Counted from the stretch's first letter, positions 32,900-43,572 are shown. The stretch is DNA of 64,000 bases from Pseudovibrio sp. JCM 19062 (GCA_001310715.1 BAXV01000012.1:1-64000); one strand, 5' to 3'. Program-made: numbers and translations. The notes: generated by a model from the sequence alone, not told the origin.

Positions 32900-33600
32900 T
32901 ACTCTACTGCTTGTTCCACCACGGACTTCCAGAAATCAGGATCCGCGTATTCTGTGGGGTCTTCAACGCCTGCCAGATCAAAGGCTTCCCGCCGTTCAAC
33001 ACAGGTGCCACACCGCCCGCAGTGTTTCTCTCCGCCTTTGTAGCAGGACCACGTCTCCTCAAAAGGCACGTTGAGCCTTGCACCTTCGGTAACGATGGCA
33101 CCTTTGGAGATTTCCACGAACGGAGTGTAAAGGCTCACATTTGCATAGCCGTCCAAAGCCTGCTTCTGCATGGCTTCAAAGCTTTTGGTAAAGCCCGGTC
33201 GGCAGTCCGGATAGATGAAGTGATCACCCCCGTGAACCGCCGCAGCCACAGCATCGGCCTGCTGAGCAGCCGCAATGCCAAAGCCGATGGACAGCATGAT
33301 TGCATTTCGGTTGGGAACCACAGTGACCTTCATGTTCTCTTCGGCATAATGCCCGTCGGGAACATCAACGTTATCTGTAAGAGCGGAGCCGCTCAAATGC
33401 GCTCCTATCTGGCTCATGTCCAGAATATGATGTGGCACACCAAGCTTTTTTTGCAGCAAGCGCCGCATAGTCCAGCTCTTTTTTTTGTGCCGTTGGCCAT
33501 AGTCAAAAGAGACGAGGCCAAGCAATTCGTGTTCACGCGCAACCTTGTAGGCAAGCGTGACCGAATCCAATCCGCCAGAGCAGATTACGATAGTCTTCAT
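32899..33600 (-). CDS. queC: 7-cyano-7-deazaguanine synthase (two compensating indels)
   Basis: QueC turns carboxydeazaguanine, ammonia and ATP into preQ0. The ATP loop SGGLDS is at residues 8-13, YPDCRPGFTKSF is the conserved middle, and the zinc cysteines lie in SCYKGGEKHCGRCGTC. The frame is open throughout, but the segment SWTMRRLLQ around residues 40-50 is out of character. Shifting one base between an A8 run and an A7 run gives ELDYAALAAKK, as expected for QueC. The start at 33600 is under the riboswitch described next. Confidence 0.93.
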   Translation of the reverse strand: MKTIVICSGGLDSVTLAYKVAREHELLGLVSFDYGQRHKKKSWTMRRLLQKKLGVPHHILDMSQIGAHLSGSALTDNVDVPDGHYAEENMKVTVVPNRNAIMLSIGFGIAAAQQADAVAAAVHGGDHFIYPDCRPGFTKSFEAMQKQALDGYANVSLYTPFVEISKGAIVTEGARLNVPFEETWSCYKGGEKHCGRCGTCVERREAFDLAGVEDPTEYADPDFWKSVVEQAVE

Positions 33601-33608
33601 AAGGTTCA

Positions 33609-33648
33609 GTCCTTGTTTTCGCTGTTGCCGGGTAGGCTGCGACCGGCA
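33609..33648 (-). promoter_or_regulatory. preQ1-I-like riboswitch before queC
   Basis: Read on the coding strand, stem arms TGCCGG and CCGGCA enclose a TCGCAGCCTAC loop. The 3' tail AACAGCGAAAACAAGGAC is A-rich and ends in the probable ribosome site AAGGA, nine bases before the queC ATG. This matches the preQ1 class I layout I remember from Thermoanaerobacter (GGGTCGCAG...CCC...AACAAAACAAGGG). Pairing of the tail AGG with the loop CCT would hide the ribosome site when preQ1 binds, so control would be on translation. Confidence 0.8.
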
Positions 33649-33928
33649 CTCATTGCTGAGCAATTCGGTAACTAGCAGACTGAAACCACGAGGAAAAGGG
33701 GTAATTCGCCCCCTGTTTACATCTTCTTAATAACTTGCGCAGGATGAGGCAAACCAGACGCCTTTCCATGGCAGTGGAGGGAAGCAGCAGGCGCAACACA
33801 AGATCACTATTGCACTCTATCAGCATCAGGACCCCATGGGCAGCGCTGTCGAGCTCGCTGGATTTTCTGAGCAAAACCACGTTTAATTAGACAGAGCCCG
33901 CCATTTTCTTTGAGAAGGAGTGTTTCTC

Positions 33929-34915
33929 GTGAAAGCAATGGTTCTGCGTGAAGTTGGAAAACCGCTTGTCCTTCAGCACCGGGATTCTCCTCCATCGCCA
34001 AAGCATGGAGAAATCCTCATAAAGATCGAAGCCTGTGCCGTCTGCCGGACAGACTTGCATGTGGTTGATGGCGACCTCAAAAACCTCAAGCTCCCGCTGA
34101 TCCCCGGCCACGAGATCGTCGGCAGAGTACAAGCCTGCGGGGCAGGCGTCACTGATCTCGCTCCGGGTACGCGGGTTGGCATTCCATGGCTAGGACACAC
34201 CTGCGGATGCTGCTCGTTCTGCCAAAGCCATCAGGAAAATCTCTGTGATCATCCAATATTCACCGGCTACACCCGCGACGGCGGCTTTGCCACCCACACC
34301 ATCGCAGACCGTCACTATGCGTTCGAGCTGGATCAAAACGCCGATCCTGTCTCGCTGGCACCGCTTTTATGCGCTGGATTGATCGGCTGGCGTTCTTTGA
34401 AAAAAAGCTGGTGAGGGCAAGAAGATAGGCATCTACGGCTTTGGAGCCGCCGCCCACATTATCGCGCAGATCTGCATCTGGCAGGGCCGGAAGGTCTACG
34501 CATTCACTAGAACAGGCGACACACAAGCACAAGAGTTTGCACGCGAACTGGGTGCCACATGGGTCGGCAGCTCGCAAGAACAGCCACCGGAAAAGCTGGA
34601 TGCGGCCATCATCTTTGCGCCGGTCGGAGCTCTGGTACCAGCAGCGCTCAAAGCTCTGCGCAAAGGCGGGCGCGTTGTCTGCGGCGGCATTCACATGAGC
34701 GACATCCCGCAAATGCCGTACTCACTGTTGTGGGAGGAACGTCAGGTGGTCTCCGTGGCTAACCTAACCCGCGAGGACGGGCTGGAGTTCTTTCCCATCG
34801 CCAGAAAAGCAGGTGTGAAAACCCACTGCGTTCCCTACAAGCTGGAGCAAGCCAACACCGCTCTGGATGATCTGCGCGAGGCCGATTATCCGGCGCCGCC
34901 GTTCTCATTCCCTAA
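33929..34915 (+). CDS. Zinc-dependent alcohol dehydrogenase (frame breaks)
   Basis: A medium-chain dehydrogenase of about 328 residues. Catalytic zinc ligands are in ACAVCRTDLHVVDG and PGHEIVG. Structural zinc cysteines are in HTCGCCSFCQSHQENLC. The NAD fold GIYGFGAAAHIIAQI follows a break near 34400, and a second break lies near 34880 just before the end (GRLSGAAVLIP). The GTG at 33929 is chosen because AAGGAG stands eight bases upstream. The 3' end overlaps the convergent DUF1989 gene by about 11 bases. It is of the single-subunit AdhP-like kind; the natural alcohol is unknown. Confidence 0.87.
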
Positions 34916-35782
34916 GCTTGTGCCCACCGCTATACCCGCTACGCTTGGCAGGCGACCAGTTTGGCAGGCTGCCCTCGGCCGGTTTGAAGACCTCCACCAG
35001 CAACGGATAACACGGCGTGTTATCGTCAGAATGGCTGCTGCCACAATCACCACCCGGGCAGGTGGACAGCGCACCCAGAAGATCAATCTCGGCAAAAAAC
35101 TCGATGAAGTCCCCTGGACGAACCGGACTGGCTTCATGAAATACTGGTGCGTGTCGCGAGTAAAACCGGTGCACATGAACACATTCATCACATCATGCAC
35201 ATGTGGCTCCGCCCCATCTAGCGAGAGCCCCCGCGCATCAGCGAGCGCCCGGGTCAGGTTGGAATGGCAGCAGTGGTTATAATCTACGTGCTTGAGCATA
35301 TGGTTGGTGTAAGGATCGCAGCGTGTGCCGATCACGTCATGAACCCCGGCACCGTCCTCATCCCAGCCGTACCAGTCCAGAGTGTCCTGCGTGATTGTCG
35401 CCATCGGACGCAGATACGGCATGGTGCTCCAAAGGCGGTCACCCGTTGAAAGGTGGGAGGCATGCAGCTGGCGTGTCTTCCCGCTAAAGAAACGCTCATT
35501 CAGATCATTCGCATTCCAAAGGTTCAAATCCCCCACCTGCGGTCCTTCAACGCTTACAATGCGGAAGAAGTGTCCAGCAGGAACTTGAAAGTGCCTCCCA
35601 TCGCGCGGTGGTACCACAACCTCGTCAATCTTCTCCATGCTCTCCTTGGCCTGCTGATACAGATCGGCGTCATAGGCTGGTAGGTGGTCAACCTCGTAAC
35701 AAACGATAGGTGCCTTGGACCGGCGATCATCAGAAGCAGCAGGAATACTGGTTGAAATCGATCGAGAGGAAAGTTTTGTCAT
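34905..35782 (-). CDS. DUF1989 (urea carboxylase-associated) family protein (frame break)
   Basis: A protein of about 292 residues. VVPPRDGRHFQVPAGHFFRIVSVEGPQVGDLNLWNA opens the DUF1989 domain (about residues 55-90). TRCDPYTNHML, NHCCHSNLTRAL and, after a break near 35110, CPGGDCGSSHSDD are conserved Cys/His-rich parts that could bind metal. Relatives are encoded beside urea carboxylase or aminomethyltransferase genes, but no urea genes are seen here. The exact reaction is unknown. Confidence 0.82.
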
Positions 35783-36015
35783 AAGCCAATGATCCTAAAA
35801 ACACGGATGAACTATTGCCCCGATTGAACTCTCCAATGCGCCATTAATATATTGATTTAATTTCACCTATCCCTTCAGTCCCCGTAAGCCGTCGTAGGCG
35901 GCGCGGAAAACACTGACTGAAGCAAGAAACTGCAATTTCCATCGGTAGAAAAAGCGCCTCATTCTCAGATTGTTCAATCGTATTTTAGCGACAGCGAACG
36001 CATCACGGTGCCCGC

Positions 36016-37307
36016 TTAAATACGCATAAGGGGAGTGAGAACCGGTCTGAAGTTAATACCGGAGCGCATCTGAAACTCTTCATAGTGGAACTGGCGTAGC
36101 GGATACTTCAGAGCTTTCAGATCACGCACCAACTGCTTGCGCATTGCTTTCGGTCCACAAAACGCAATTGGCATGGTGTTGAAGTAGGTGCCCTGCAAGA
36201 TTTTCAGCAGCCGCGCCTCGATGTATTCGCCCATATCAGATTCAAAGTACTGAACGTGCAGATTGGGCAGTCGTTTTTCCAGCTCCTCCAGCTCCTCAAG
36301 AAAGGGCGTCTCAAGCTTATTGCGCACGCCGTAGTAAAGATAGATCTGCCCGCTTTCATCTCCAGCTAATGTCTGCGCCCAGGCAAGAAACGGAGTAAGA
36401 CCAACGCCGCCCGCAATCCAGATCTGATCCCGGCTGGATTCGATGGGACGAAAGCCCCCATAGCCCTCACTGAGATGTGCTTTTGTGCCAAGCTGTAACT
36501 GATGAATACGAGAGGTGTAGTCCCCAAGAGAGGAGATACAGAACCGAATCCGGTTATCCGCGCGTGGTGCACAGGCGATTGTGTAGGGGTGAACTTCCCC
36601 CAAACCAGCCTGCTCAAAGGAAGCATAGGCAAACTGACCCGCCTTATGCGAGATGGGCGTGCTCAGCGGTTTCAATGTAATGCTTGTTGTGCGCCCGTAA
36701 ATCTCAACGCTCTCCACTTCATAGGTTTTGCTGCGACCCTTCATGCCTTTGTACGTCAGGTACAAAAATGACATGACACCAAGAAGACAGAAGATGGAGA
36801 TGTAAAGGCCAATTGGGTCATACCAATGGAAAAGATTTGGGATCATCAGGAAGTGAAGCGCGCCGAGCACAAAGAAAAGGCCAATAAACCGGTGTGTCCA
36901 ACGCCAGATTTGGTAGGGAATAAACGTCGCCAATGAGCCGATGCCCAAAGCCAGAATGCCATAATAAGCGATCTCGCCAAGCTCCTCCGCCAAGTCTGCT
37001 ATATTCCCACCGCGAAGACTGCTGGAGAGTGCCTCCGCATCAATGGTCTCATGCAGAAAGAGAGCAGCAAGCGCGATGATCGCCAGCCATTTGTGCAGGA
37101 CGTAAACGCGGTCCATTGGCCCGAACAGAAGCTCGACCCCCTTCACCCGCGTTGCCATCACCTGCATCAGCCCCATGAAGATCAGGCGAGCATTCCAAGA
37201 TATTGGCTCACCAAGGCACCAAAGTTTGCTTGCTCCCCATATTGCGAGAAGATCAAAAGCGGGGGCAGTGGACTGGCGAAAAGAAAGATCAGACCAATAG
37301 GTTTCAT
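36016..37307 (-). CDS. Membrane ferric-reductase-like NAD(P)H flavoprotein (frame break)
   Basis: About 430 residues. The N-terminal half has six or so membrane helices with likely haem histidines in RVYVLHKWLAIIALAALFLHE and WTHRFIGLFFVLGALHFLM. The C-terminal half is a ferredoxin reductase unit: HPYTIACAPR for FAD, IAGGVGLTPFLAWAQ for NAD(P)H and IAFCGPKAMRKQL at the end. The start at 37307 and first helix KPIGLIFLFASPLPPLLIF are joined to the rest across a break near 37185. It may carry electrons across the inner membrane to ferric iron or oxygen. It lies downstream of the histidine kinase gene, on the same strand. Confidence 0.82.
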
Positions 37308-37431
37308 AAGGGGGCGCTCAATCAGAATTGATGATGCGCACGCGATTGAAAATACAGCCGCAAGGCCTGCTTCAATCTGCGTGCCCCCTCAAAATCACCA
37401 GTAAGCTGAAACCAACCTGAAGTTTACAGAC

Positions 37432-38743
37432 CTACGTCCGCAGCTTGAGCATAAAACGCGCACCGCCAAGCCGCTCGCTTGTACCAACGGATATCTCAAC
37501 CCCGTTGCGCCGACACAGCGTTTGCGTAATCGAAAGACCAAGCCCAGCACCAGAGGCAGACTGCCCCGGCATGCGGAAGAAACGTTCAAAAACCTTTTCC
37601 CGATAGTCCTCCGGAATACCCGGACCGCTATCCTCGACACTCAGGTAAACATAATCGTCCTCACGGCGCGCATCCACAATCACCTGTCCGTTAGAAGGAG
37701 TGTGGCGAATGGCGTTGCCAATCAGGTTATTGAGCACGGTCCAAGGTCCTCAGGGTCCACAACAGCCTGCACCGGCTCCGAGCTTAGCAGCTGCAACTCT
37801 ACATCCTTGCCATGAGCACGTGAACCTGCTGGGCAAGACTTTCCTGAAGAACCGGCATTAAGTCATGCTCAGTAACGTCACGGGACAAATCCTGACCCGC
37901 TCGCGCATGTTCCAAAAGCTTGGCAGCCAGATGGGTTGCCCGGTCAACACCCTCAATGATGTTATCAAATCGCTGCCGTGTAGCCTCATCCAGCTTGTCC
38001 GGCTGAATCACCTGACACTGGGCTTTAACAACCGTTAGCGGTGTTCTGATCTCATGGGCCGCATCGTCAATAAACCGTTGTTCTCGCGCCAGATAGGTTT
38101 CTATGCGATCAAAAAGCACATTGAGCGAATTCACAATCGGCACAAGCTCGTCAGCCTGTCCCTGTATACTGACTTTTCCCAGATTCTCAGGTTCCCTGAC
38201 CGCTAGCGTTTCAGAAAGGCTTGTGAGCGGACGCAATCCACGTTTGACGATGAAAACGGTGGCGATGATGGAAAAAACGAACACCAGTGCCAGTGGAATG
38301 GAAACAGTCTCAAATGTCTGCTCCGCCAGCTCGTTCGCCTCATCAAGAACCACACCCACAATGTACTGCTGATCGGTGTTCTGCCCAGAAAAGCTCCATA
38401 TGATCCAGTCTTCACCCCCGGAATGGATCTCCTGAACACCCGGCCTCAGGTTGTCCGGCAAAGTGACCTGTTTGACAGACTTGTAAGTGTCCTGACCAGC
38501 GCCATCCCGTATCGCAATAATATATTCGTCCGCATCGTCATGCTCCCCCGCATCACCGGGCGTAATGCTATCGCCTTCAAGTTGAGCAACAAGCCGCGCC
38601 AGCAAAAACGTCTGTGCGTGATGGGTCTCGTAAAACTCTTCCGCCGTCATGAAATAGACAATGGCGGAGAAGACACCCCAGACCACTAGCAGCAGCGGGA
38701 TCAGCAGAATGAGAATACGGCTGCGGATTGAGGAAAATTTCAT
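37432..38743 (-). CDS. Two-component sensor histidine kinase (frame breaks)
   Basis: An inner-membrane kinase of about 436 residues. RILILLIPLLLVVWGVFSAIV is the first membrane helix, SIPLALVFVFSIIATVFIV the second, and between them is a periplasmic sensor of about 120 residues rich in acidic residues. The phospho-accepting histidine is in DDAAHEIRTPLTVV. The ATP site has NLIGNAIRHTP, SVEDSGPGIPE and GAGLGLSI. The frame breaks near 37805 and 37745. Its ATG overlaps the regulator stop in ATGA. QseC/PmrB-type sensors look like this, but the signal is unknown. Confidence 0.87.
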
Positions 38744-39407
38744 AGGGTACTGTCCTCATCGACAATATAGCCAACACCTCTAATGGTCCTGATCAGTTTG
38801 GAGGTGATCTTACGGCGGATCTGCGAGACATAGACTTCAAGCACATTGCTCTCCGCATTCTCGTCCCAGCCATAAAGCTTTTCCATAAGATCCGATTTGG
38901 AGACCACCCGGCCACGGCGCTCCAGCAGAATAGTCAAAAGCCGGAAGGCGAGAGGCTGCAGCACCACCTCGTTGCCATCGTAAGAGGCTTTCTTCTGGTC
39001 CAGATCCAACGTCAGTCGCCCATGCTCCAGCAACATGCGAGTGCGCCCGGCAGAGCGGCGCACCAGCGCACGGCATCGCGCCAGCAACTCTTCCATATCA
39101 AACGGTTTGGTCAGGTAGTCATCCGCGCCCAGATTAAGACCGTCAATCCGGTTCTTGGTGGTCTCCCGCGCGGACAGGATCAGAACCGGTACATCTGCCT
39201 TGTCATTGCGAATGGCCCTGAGAAAGTCCAGCCCATCCTGACCGGGCAACCCCAAATCCAGAATGACCAAATCAAACTCGCCGGTCCGCAGAGCCTCTTC
39301 TGCCACCAGCCATCATCAACCAGTCCACCCTGAACTCGTAACGCTCTAAAAAAAAGCCTTGATGCGTCGGCAATCAGCCGTTCATCCTCAACCAACAAAA
39401 CGCGCAT
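38740..39407 (-). CDS. OmpR-family response regulator (frame breaks)
   Basis: A regulator of about 222 residues with a receiver domain (MRVLLVEDERLIADA, phosphorylated aspartate in LVILDLGLPGQ, lysine in DDYLTKPFDMEELL) and a winged-helix DNA-binding domain (ESNVLEVYVSQIRRKI, IRTIRGVGYIVD). The frame breaks in an A-run near 39345 and near 39305. It precedes its kinase gene and is divergent from the molybdenum oxidoreductase genes. Confidence 0.9.
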
Positions 39408-39739
39408 ATCTTCCTTCCGGCACGCCCACGTGCTCCATGCAGTTGCCCAAACTGTGTCACACCGACAAAAAACATGAAACTGAATTGTACCTGAAGAAAC
39501 CTCATAGGTGCTTATGAGTGGGTGAAATTGGCATCGATTACAAGACCGTGCTGCTTCCCGGGTTCATAGCGCCAGTGCCCATGACAAGTTGATAGAACAT
39601 CACGACAGGATGTGGCCATAAAAATGGCGTCTGCATACAATGATGCCCCATTCGTAGTTTACCTAATGCCTCTTCTGAAATTCCCTTACGTTAAGTTTGG
39701 CCCAGCCACTCTCGATGGATCAAAAGAGGGATCTCTTTG
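39408..39739. other. Divergent intergenic region with an inverted repeat
   Basis: About 330 bases between the response regulator and the oxidoreductase genes. CTCATA-ggtgct-TATGAG at 39501-39518 and GCCAT-aaaa-ATGGC at 39615-39628 are perfect small inverted repeats, and could be sites for the response regulator or another factor. No small gene or RNA was recognised. Confidence 0.4.
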
Positions 39740-40201
39740 ATGGCAATTACAATAAAATTGAACGGTGACACGCACACCGTCGACGCTGAACCGGGAACCC
39801 CGCTTCTTTGGGTTATCCGGGATAAAATGAAACTCACTGGCACCAAGTTCGGCTGCGGAATCGCCGCGTGCGGAGCGTGCACAGTACACATGGACGGCGA
39901 TCCGGTACGCTCCTGTCAGACCAACATTGAAGATGTGGGGGACGCTGAAGTCACCACCATTGAAGGCTTGAACTCAGCACAGGCGCAAGCGGTGCAGCAG
40001 GCATGGACCGAAATTGATGTGGTGCAGTGTGGGTATTGTCAGTCAGGCCAAATCATGTCTGCCGTTGGCCTTTTGACCAGCAACGCCACCCCCACGCCGG
40101 ACGAAATCGACGATTACATGAACGGCAATGCCTGTCGCTGTGCAACCTATGAGCGGATACGCGCGGCAATTAAGCGTGCCTCAGAAATTATGGAAGCCTA
40201 A
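39740..40201 (+). CDS. 2Fe-2S subunit of a molybdenum oxidoreductase (isoquinoline 1-oxidoreductase alpha-like)
   Basis: This intact 153-residue protein carries two 2Fe-2S clusters. The first uses C39, C44, C47 and C59 (FGCGIAACGACTVHMDG), and the second C97, C100, C132 and C134 (QCGYCQSGQ and NACRCATYERI). It is the electron-transfer subunit of xanthine oxidase family enzymes with two separate subunits (IorA type). The large subunit follows after one base. No FAD subunit gene is seen, so electrons probably go to a cytochrome. Confidence 0.9.
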   Translation: MAITIKLNGDTHTVDAEPGTPLLWVIRDKMKLTGTKFGCGIAACGACTVHMDGDPVRSCQTNIEDVGDAEVTTIEGLNSAQAQAVQQAWTEIDVVQCGYCQSGQIMSAVGLLTSNATPTPDEIDDYMNGNACRCATYERIRAAIKRASEIMEA

Positions 40202-40202
40202 G

Positions 40203-42386
40203 ATGAATATTACCACTTCTCGTCGCAGCTTCCTTCAGGGCGCAGCTGCCTCGTCTGCTGCCGTTCTCGTCATTGGCATGGCGCCATCCGGTCTCCTGGC
40301 TGCAACAAATGGTGCTGACACCACCATGCTCAATCCGTTTGTGAAGATTTCAAATGATGGAACCGTCACCGCCGTTATCAAACACTTTGAAAGCGGGCAG
40401 GGTCCGGCAACAGGCCTGACCACGCTAATCGCCGAAGAGCTTGGTATCAGCATGGATGCCATCAATTATGAGTTCGCGCCAGTCAACCCGCAGCTTTACG
40501 CCAACTCCGCGTTTGGCGGTATGACACAGGGAACAGGCGGCTCCAGCTCCATGTTCGACAGTTACTCCCAATACCGTCAGGCTGGGGCGGCCGCCCGCGA
40601 AGTTCTGCTTCAGGCAGCCTCTCAGGAGTGGGGAGTGCCGGTTGACCAGCTCACAATGGAAGACGGCACCATCACAGGCGCTGGGAATTCCGCCTCACTG
40701 GGTGAGTTTGTCGAGGCGGCCAGCCGCCTGCAAGCCCCTCAGGATCCGCAGTTGAAAGACCCCTCCCAGTTCAAGCTGATCGGCAATGCAGCGTGCACCG
40801 CAAGGACACGCCGCCAAAAGTCAACGGCACCGCCCAATATGCCATGGACATCCAGTTCGACAATCAGATGGTTGTCGCCATCAAGCGTACACCCCGCCTT
40901 GGCGGAACTGTCGCTTCCTTTGATGACAGCGGTGCAAAAAACATTACCGGATTTATCCGGGCTGATGTGCTTCCCAACAAAGCGGGTGTGGTCGTTTTTG
41001 CAGATGATACATGGGCAGCCTTTCAGGCCCGCGATGCGCTGGATGTGACCTGGGATAACTCGGCAGCGGAAAGCCGAAGCTCTGATCAGGTCTATGACGA
41101 ACTCATGGCTGCGGTGAATGAAGCACCCAAATATAACGTGTCCAACACGGATCAAAGTGAGGTTGCCACTGCCATTGATCAGGCAAGCCAAGTGGTGGAA
41201 GAAACCTTCTACTTCCCGCTTCTGGCCCATGCGCCCATGGAGCCGCTCACCTGTACTTTGGAAGCAACCGATGACGGCGGGGTCGTGCTTTATGATGGCT
41301 GCCAGACACCAACCGGCCCACAGGGAGCTATCGCGCAGATTTTGGACCTGCCGTCAGAAAAGGTCCAGATCCAGACCATGTTCGCAGGTGGCTCTTTTGG
41401 TCGCCGCTCAACGTCAAATTCCGACTATCAGTCAGAAGCAGCATATGCTTTCGGGATGACAGACCGGTCGCGCCTGTAAAACTGGTGTGGTCTCGTGAAG
41501 ATGATGTTACCGGCGGCTTCTATCGTCCGCATTTGCCCACAAAGTTCGCGTCGGTCTGGATACCGAGGGTAACATTATCGGCTGGGACCACCGCATCGCA
41601 GGCCAGTCCATCGCCAAGGGCGTTGAGGTCAATGATTCAGCGGTAGAAAACGGGATCGATCACTCCTCCGTTGAGGGCGTTTTTCCGACCCCTTACACCA
41701 TCCCGGCTATGTTCGCCGGCCTGACCGACATCAAACCGGCCACAACCGTTTCGTGGTGGCGCTCCGTTGGCAACACCCATACAGGCTATGTCATGGAAAG
41801 CATGATGGACCTTGTGGCAAAAGCAGCTGGTCGTGATCCGGTCGATTTCCGTCTGGCCCATCTTACTGAAGATACGCCAGAGCAACTGCGCATGGCCAGT
41901 GTGCTGCAGATGGCGGCGGAAAAAGGCAACTGGGGGAAAGCCCCGGACGCACGCACAGGGCATCGCTGTCCATATGTCCTTCCGCAGCTTTGTTGCTGAG
42001 GTTGTCGAGATTTCCGGCAATGCAGATGATGGTGTGCAGATCGAGAAAGTCACCTGCGCCGTTGACTGCGGAACCCCCGTCAATCCGGATGTGGTCAAGC
42101 ACAGATGGAAAGCGGCATCGGCTACGGCATCGGTCATGCCATGCGTGATGAAATCACACTGGAGGGCGGCGTCGTGCAGCAGAGCAACTTTTCCGACTAC
42201 GAACCGCTCCGCATCGCGGATATCGGTGAGATCGAGGTCCACGTCGTCCCCTCTACCGAAATCCCGACCGGCGTCGGCGAACCGGGCACACCACCTTCAG
42301 CTCCCGCACTGGCAAATGCGATCGCTGTAAATGGCCCACGGGTAACCAGACTGCCAATGGATAAGTCTGGCGTGACCTTCGCTTAA
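40203..42386 (+). CDS. Molybdopterin subunit of an exported aldehyde/isoquinoline oxidoreductase (frame breaks)
   Basis: About 727 residues. The N-terminus TSRRSFLQGAAASSAAVLVIG is a twin-arginine export signal, so the enzyme acts in the periplasm with its 2Fe-2S partner. PLLAHAPMEPLTCTLEA, FAGGSFGRR, VSWWRSVGNTHTGYVMESM, CAVDCGTPVNPD and the GVGEPGTPPSAPALANAI motif with its glutamate are typical of IorB-like molybdenum hydroxylases. Frame breaks lie near 40785, 41465, 41535, 41960 and 42105. The substrate (aldehyde or N-heterocycle) is not known. Confidence 0.87.
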
Positions 42387-42403
42387 AGTCACCACCAATA
42401 AGC

Positions 42404-42438
42404 AAAAGGCAGGTTGATGAAGTGTCAGCCTGCCTTTT
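42404..42438 (+). terminator. Intrinsic terminator after the molybdenum oxidoreductase operon
   Basis: AAAAGGCAGG and CCTGCCTTTT form a 10-base stem extended by a TTG/CAG region, with a short loop. It lies 18 bases after the stop codon. Confidence 0.88.
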
Positions 42439-42655
42439 GTCATTCCAACAAAAAAACGCAAGGCCTTGCGTCATTAACGCAAACCAACGCACCTCAAACT
42501 TGTAAGCTGTTAATTGTCGCCAATTGCACAGCCCGGCTAAGCAAATAATCCCCAATAAATATGAATGTATTCCTCCAGTTAGCGCTCCAGCAAGGAAGGC
42601 GCAGAAAAAGCCCCTTAGTCTGACGCCAAATACAAAAATCGGCTGGAAGGGTGCA

Positions 42656-43267
42656 ATGGACGAGGTTTACCAGAATCAAGAAGAAGCGACGGAGCGGGTC
42701 TACCGTCAGCCTGTCTCCCCTTGGGCATTAGAGAATTTACCCGGCGATCCCATGATGTGGATTCTGATTGTCAGTGAGATCCTCGTCTTCGGCGGCGCGC
42801 TTTGGGCCTTTGCCGGCAATGAGCTGCTGAACGTAGAAATCTATCGCGAGGCACGCACGCATCTGAATGTCCCGCTCGCCACTATCAATACCATTATCTT
42901 GCTCACCTCGGGCTTGTTTGCCGCCTTCGCAGTGCGCTATGGCAAATTCAAAGAAACCGGCAAGGCACGGCTCTCTTTGCTGGGGGCAGGCATATTGGGC
43001 GTGGCGTTTATGGCGCTCAAAATCTACGAATACAAAGAGAAACTTGCTCTGGGTCTCAATGTGGAGACCAACACGTTCTATACGCTCTATTATCTCGTCA
43101 CAGGCTTCCATCTCGCCCATGTGATCTTCGGGCTGATCATACTGGGCATCCTTGCCCTTTGGCCCACAGAGGACAATCTGGAATCGGGCACCGCCTTTTG
43201 GCATATGGTTGATCTCATCTGGGTGATTATCTTCCCTATCTTCTATCTTATGGGGCAGGGGCTGTAA
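42656..43267 (+). CDS. norE: NorE-like cytochrome c oxidase subunit III family protein
   Basis: This intact membrane protein of 203 residues has five to six helices and belongs to the haem-copper oxidase subunit III family, NorE branch. MMWILIVSEILVFGGALWAFAG, LATINTIILLTSGLFAAFAV and GFHLAHVIFGLIILGILALW are typical. The ATG at 42656 follows GGAAGGGTGC; the reading frame is open further upstream but without a ribosome site. NorE-type proteins support nitric oxide reductase, but no norCB genes occur in the window. Confidence 0.83.
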   Translation: MDEVYQNQEEATERVYRQPVSPWALENLPGDPMMWILIVSEILVFGGALWAFAGNELLNVEIYREARTHLNVPLATINTIILLTSGLFAAFAVRYGKFKETGKARLSLLGAGILGVAFMALKIYEYKEKLALGLNVETNTFYTLYYLVTGFHLAHVIFGLIILGILALWPTEDNLESGTAFWHMVDLIWVIIFPIFYLMGQGL

Positions 43268-43269
43268 TC

Positions 43270-43572
43270 ATGGAACACGACAGAACTGAACCACGCCGCA
43301 TCCCAATGAACGACCTGCTCAAAGCATGGGTGTTTCTGGTTGTACTGACAGTGCTGGGCTACGTCCTCAGTTTGATCCATAGTCCTGCGCTTGTTTATGT
43401 GGGCCCGCTGATTATCGCGGTACTAATCCTCTTTAAGGCCCGCATCATTCTAACAAGCTATCTGGGCCTGACCCGTTGTCCCGCATGGCTCTCCATGCTC
43501 ACCAGCATGATCATTGCCATCACCGCAATCTGCGCAGGCCTGCTTACATACGTCGCCGCTGGGTTCCTCTAA
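43270..43572 (+). CDS. norF: NorF-like small membrane protein
   Basis: This intact 100-residue protein has three helices (LLKAWVFLVVLTVLGYVLSL, LVYVGPLIIAVLILFKARII and MLTSMIIAITAICAGLLTYV). The KARIILTSYLGL segment is typical of NorF / cytochrome oxidase subunit IV-like proteins. It starts two bases after the norE stop and is probably made with NorE. Confidence 0.78.
   Translation: MEHDRTEPRRIPMNDLLKAWVFLVVLTVLGYVLSLIHSPALVYVGPLIIAVLILFKARIILTSYLGLTRCPAWLSMLTSMIIAITAICAGLLTYVAAGFL

Noticed and set aside
33735..33892. Possible AraC-family remnant before the alcohol dehydrogenase (LRRMRQTRRL and GSAVELAGFSEQNHV)
   Set aside because: The two parts lie in different frames, the distance between them is wrong for an AraC domain and no other domain part is visible; probably chance.
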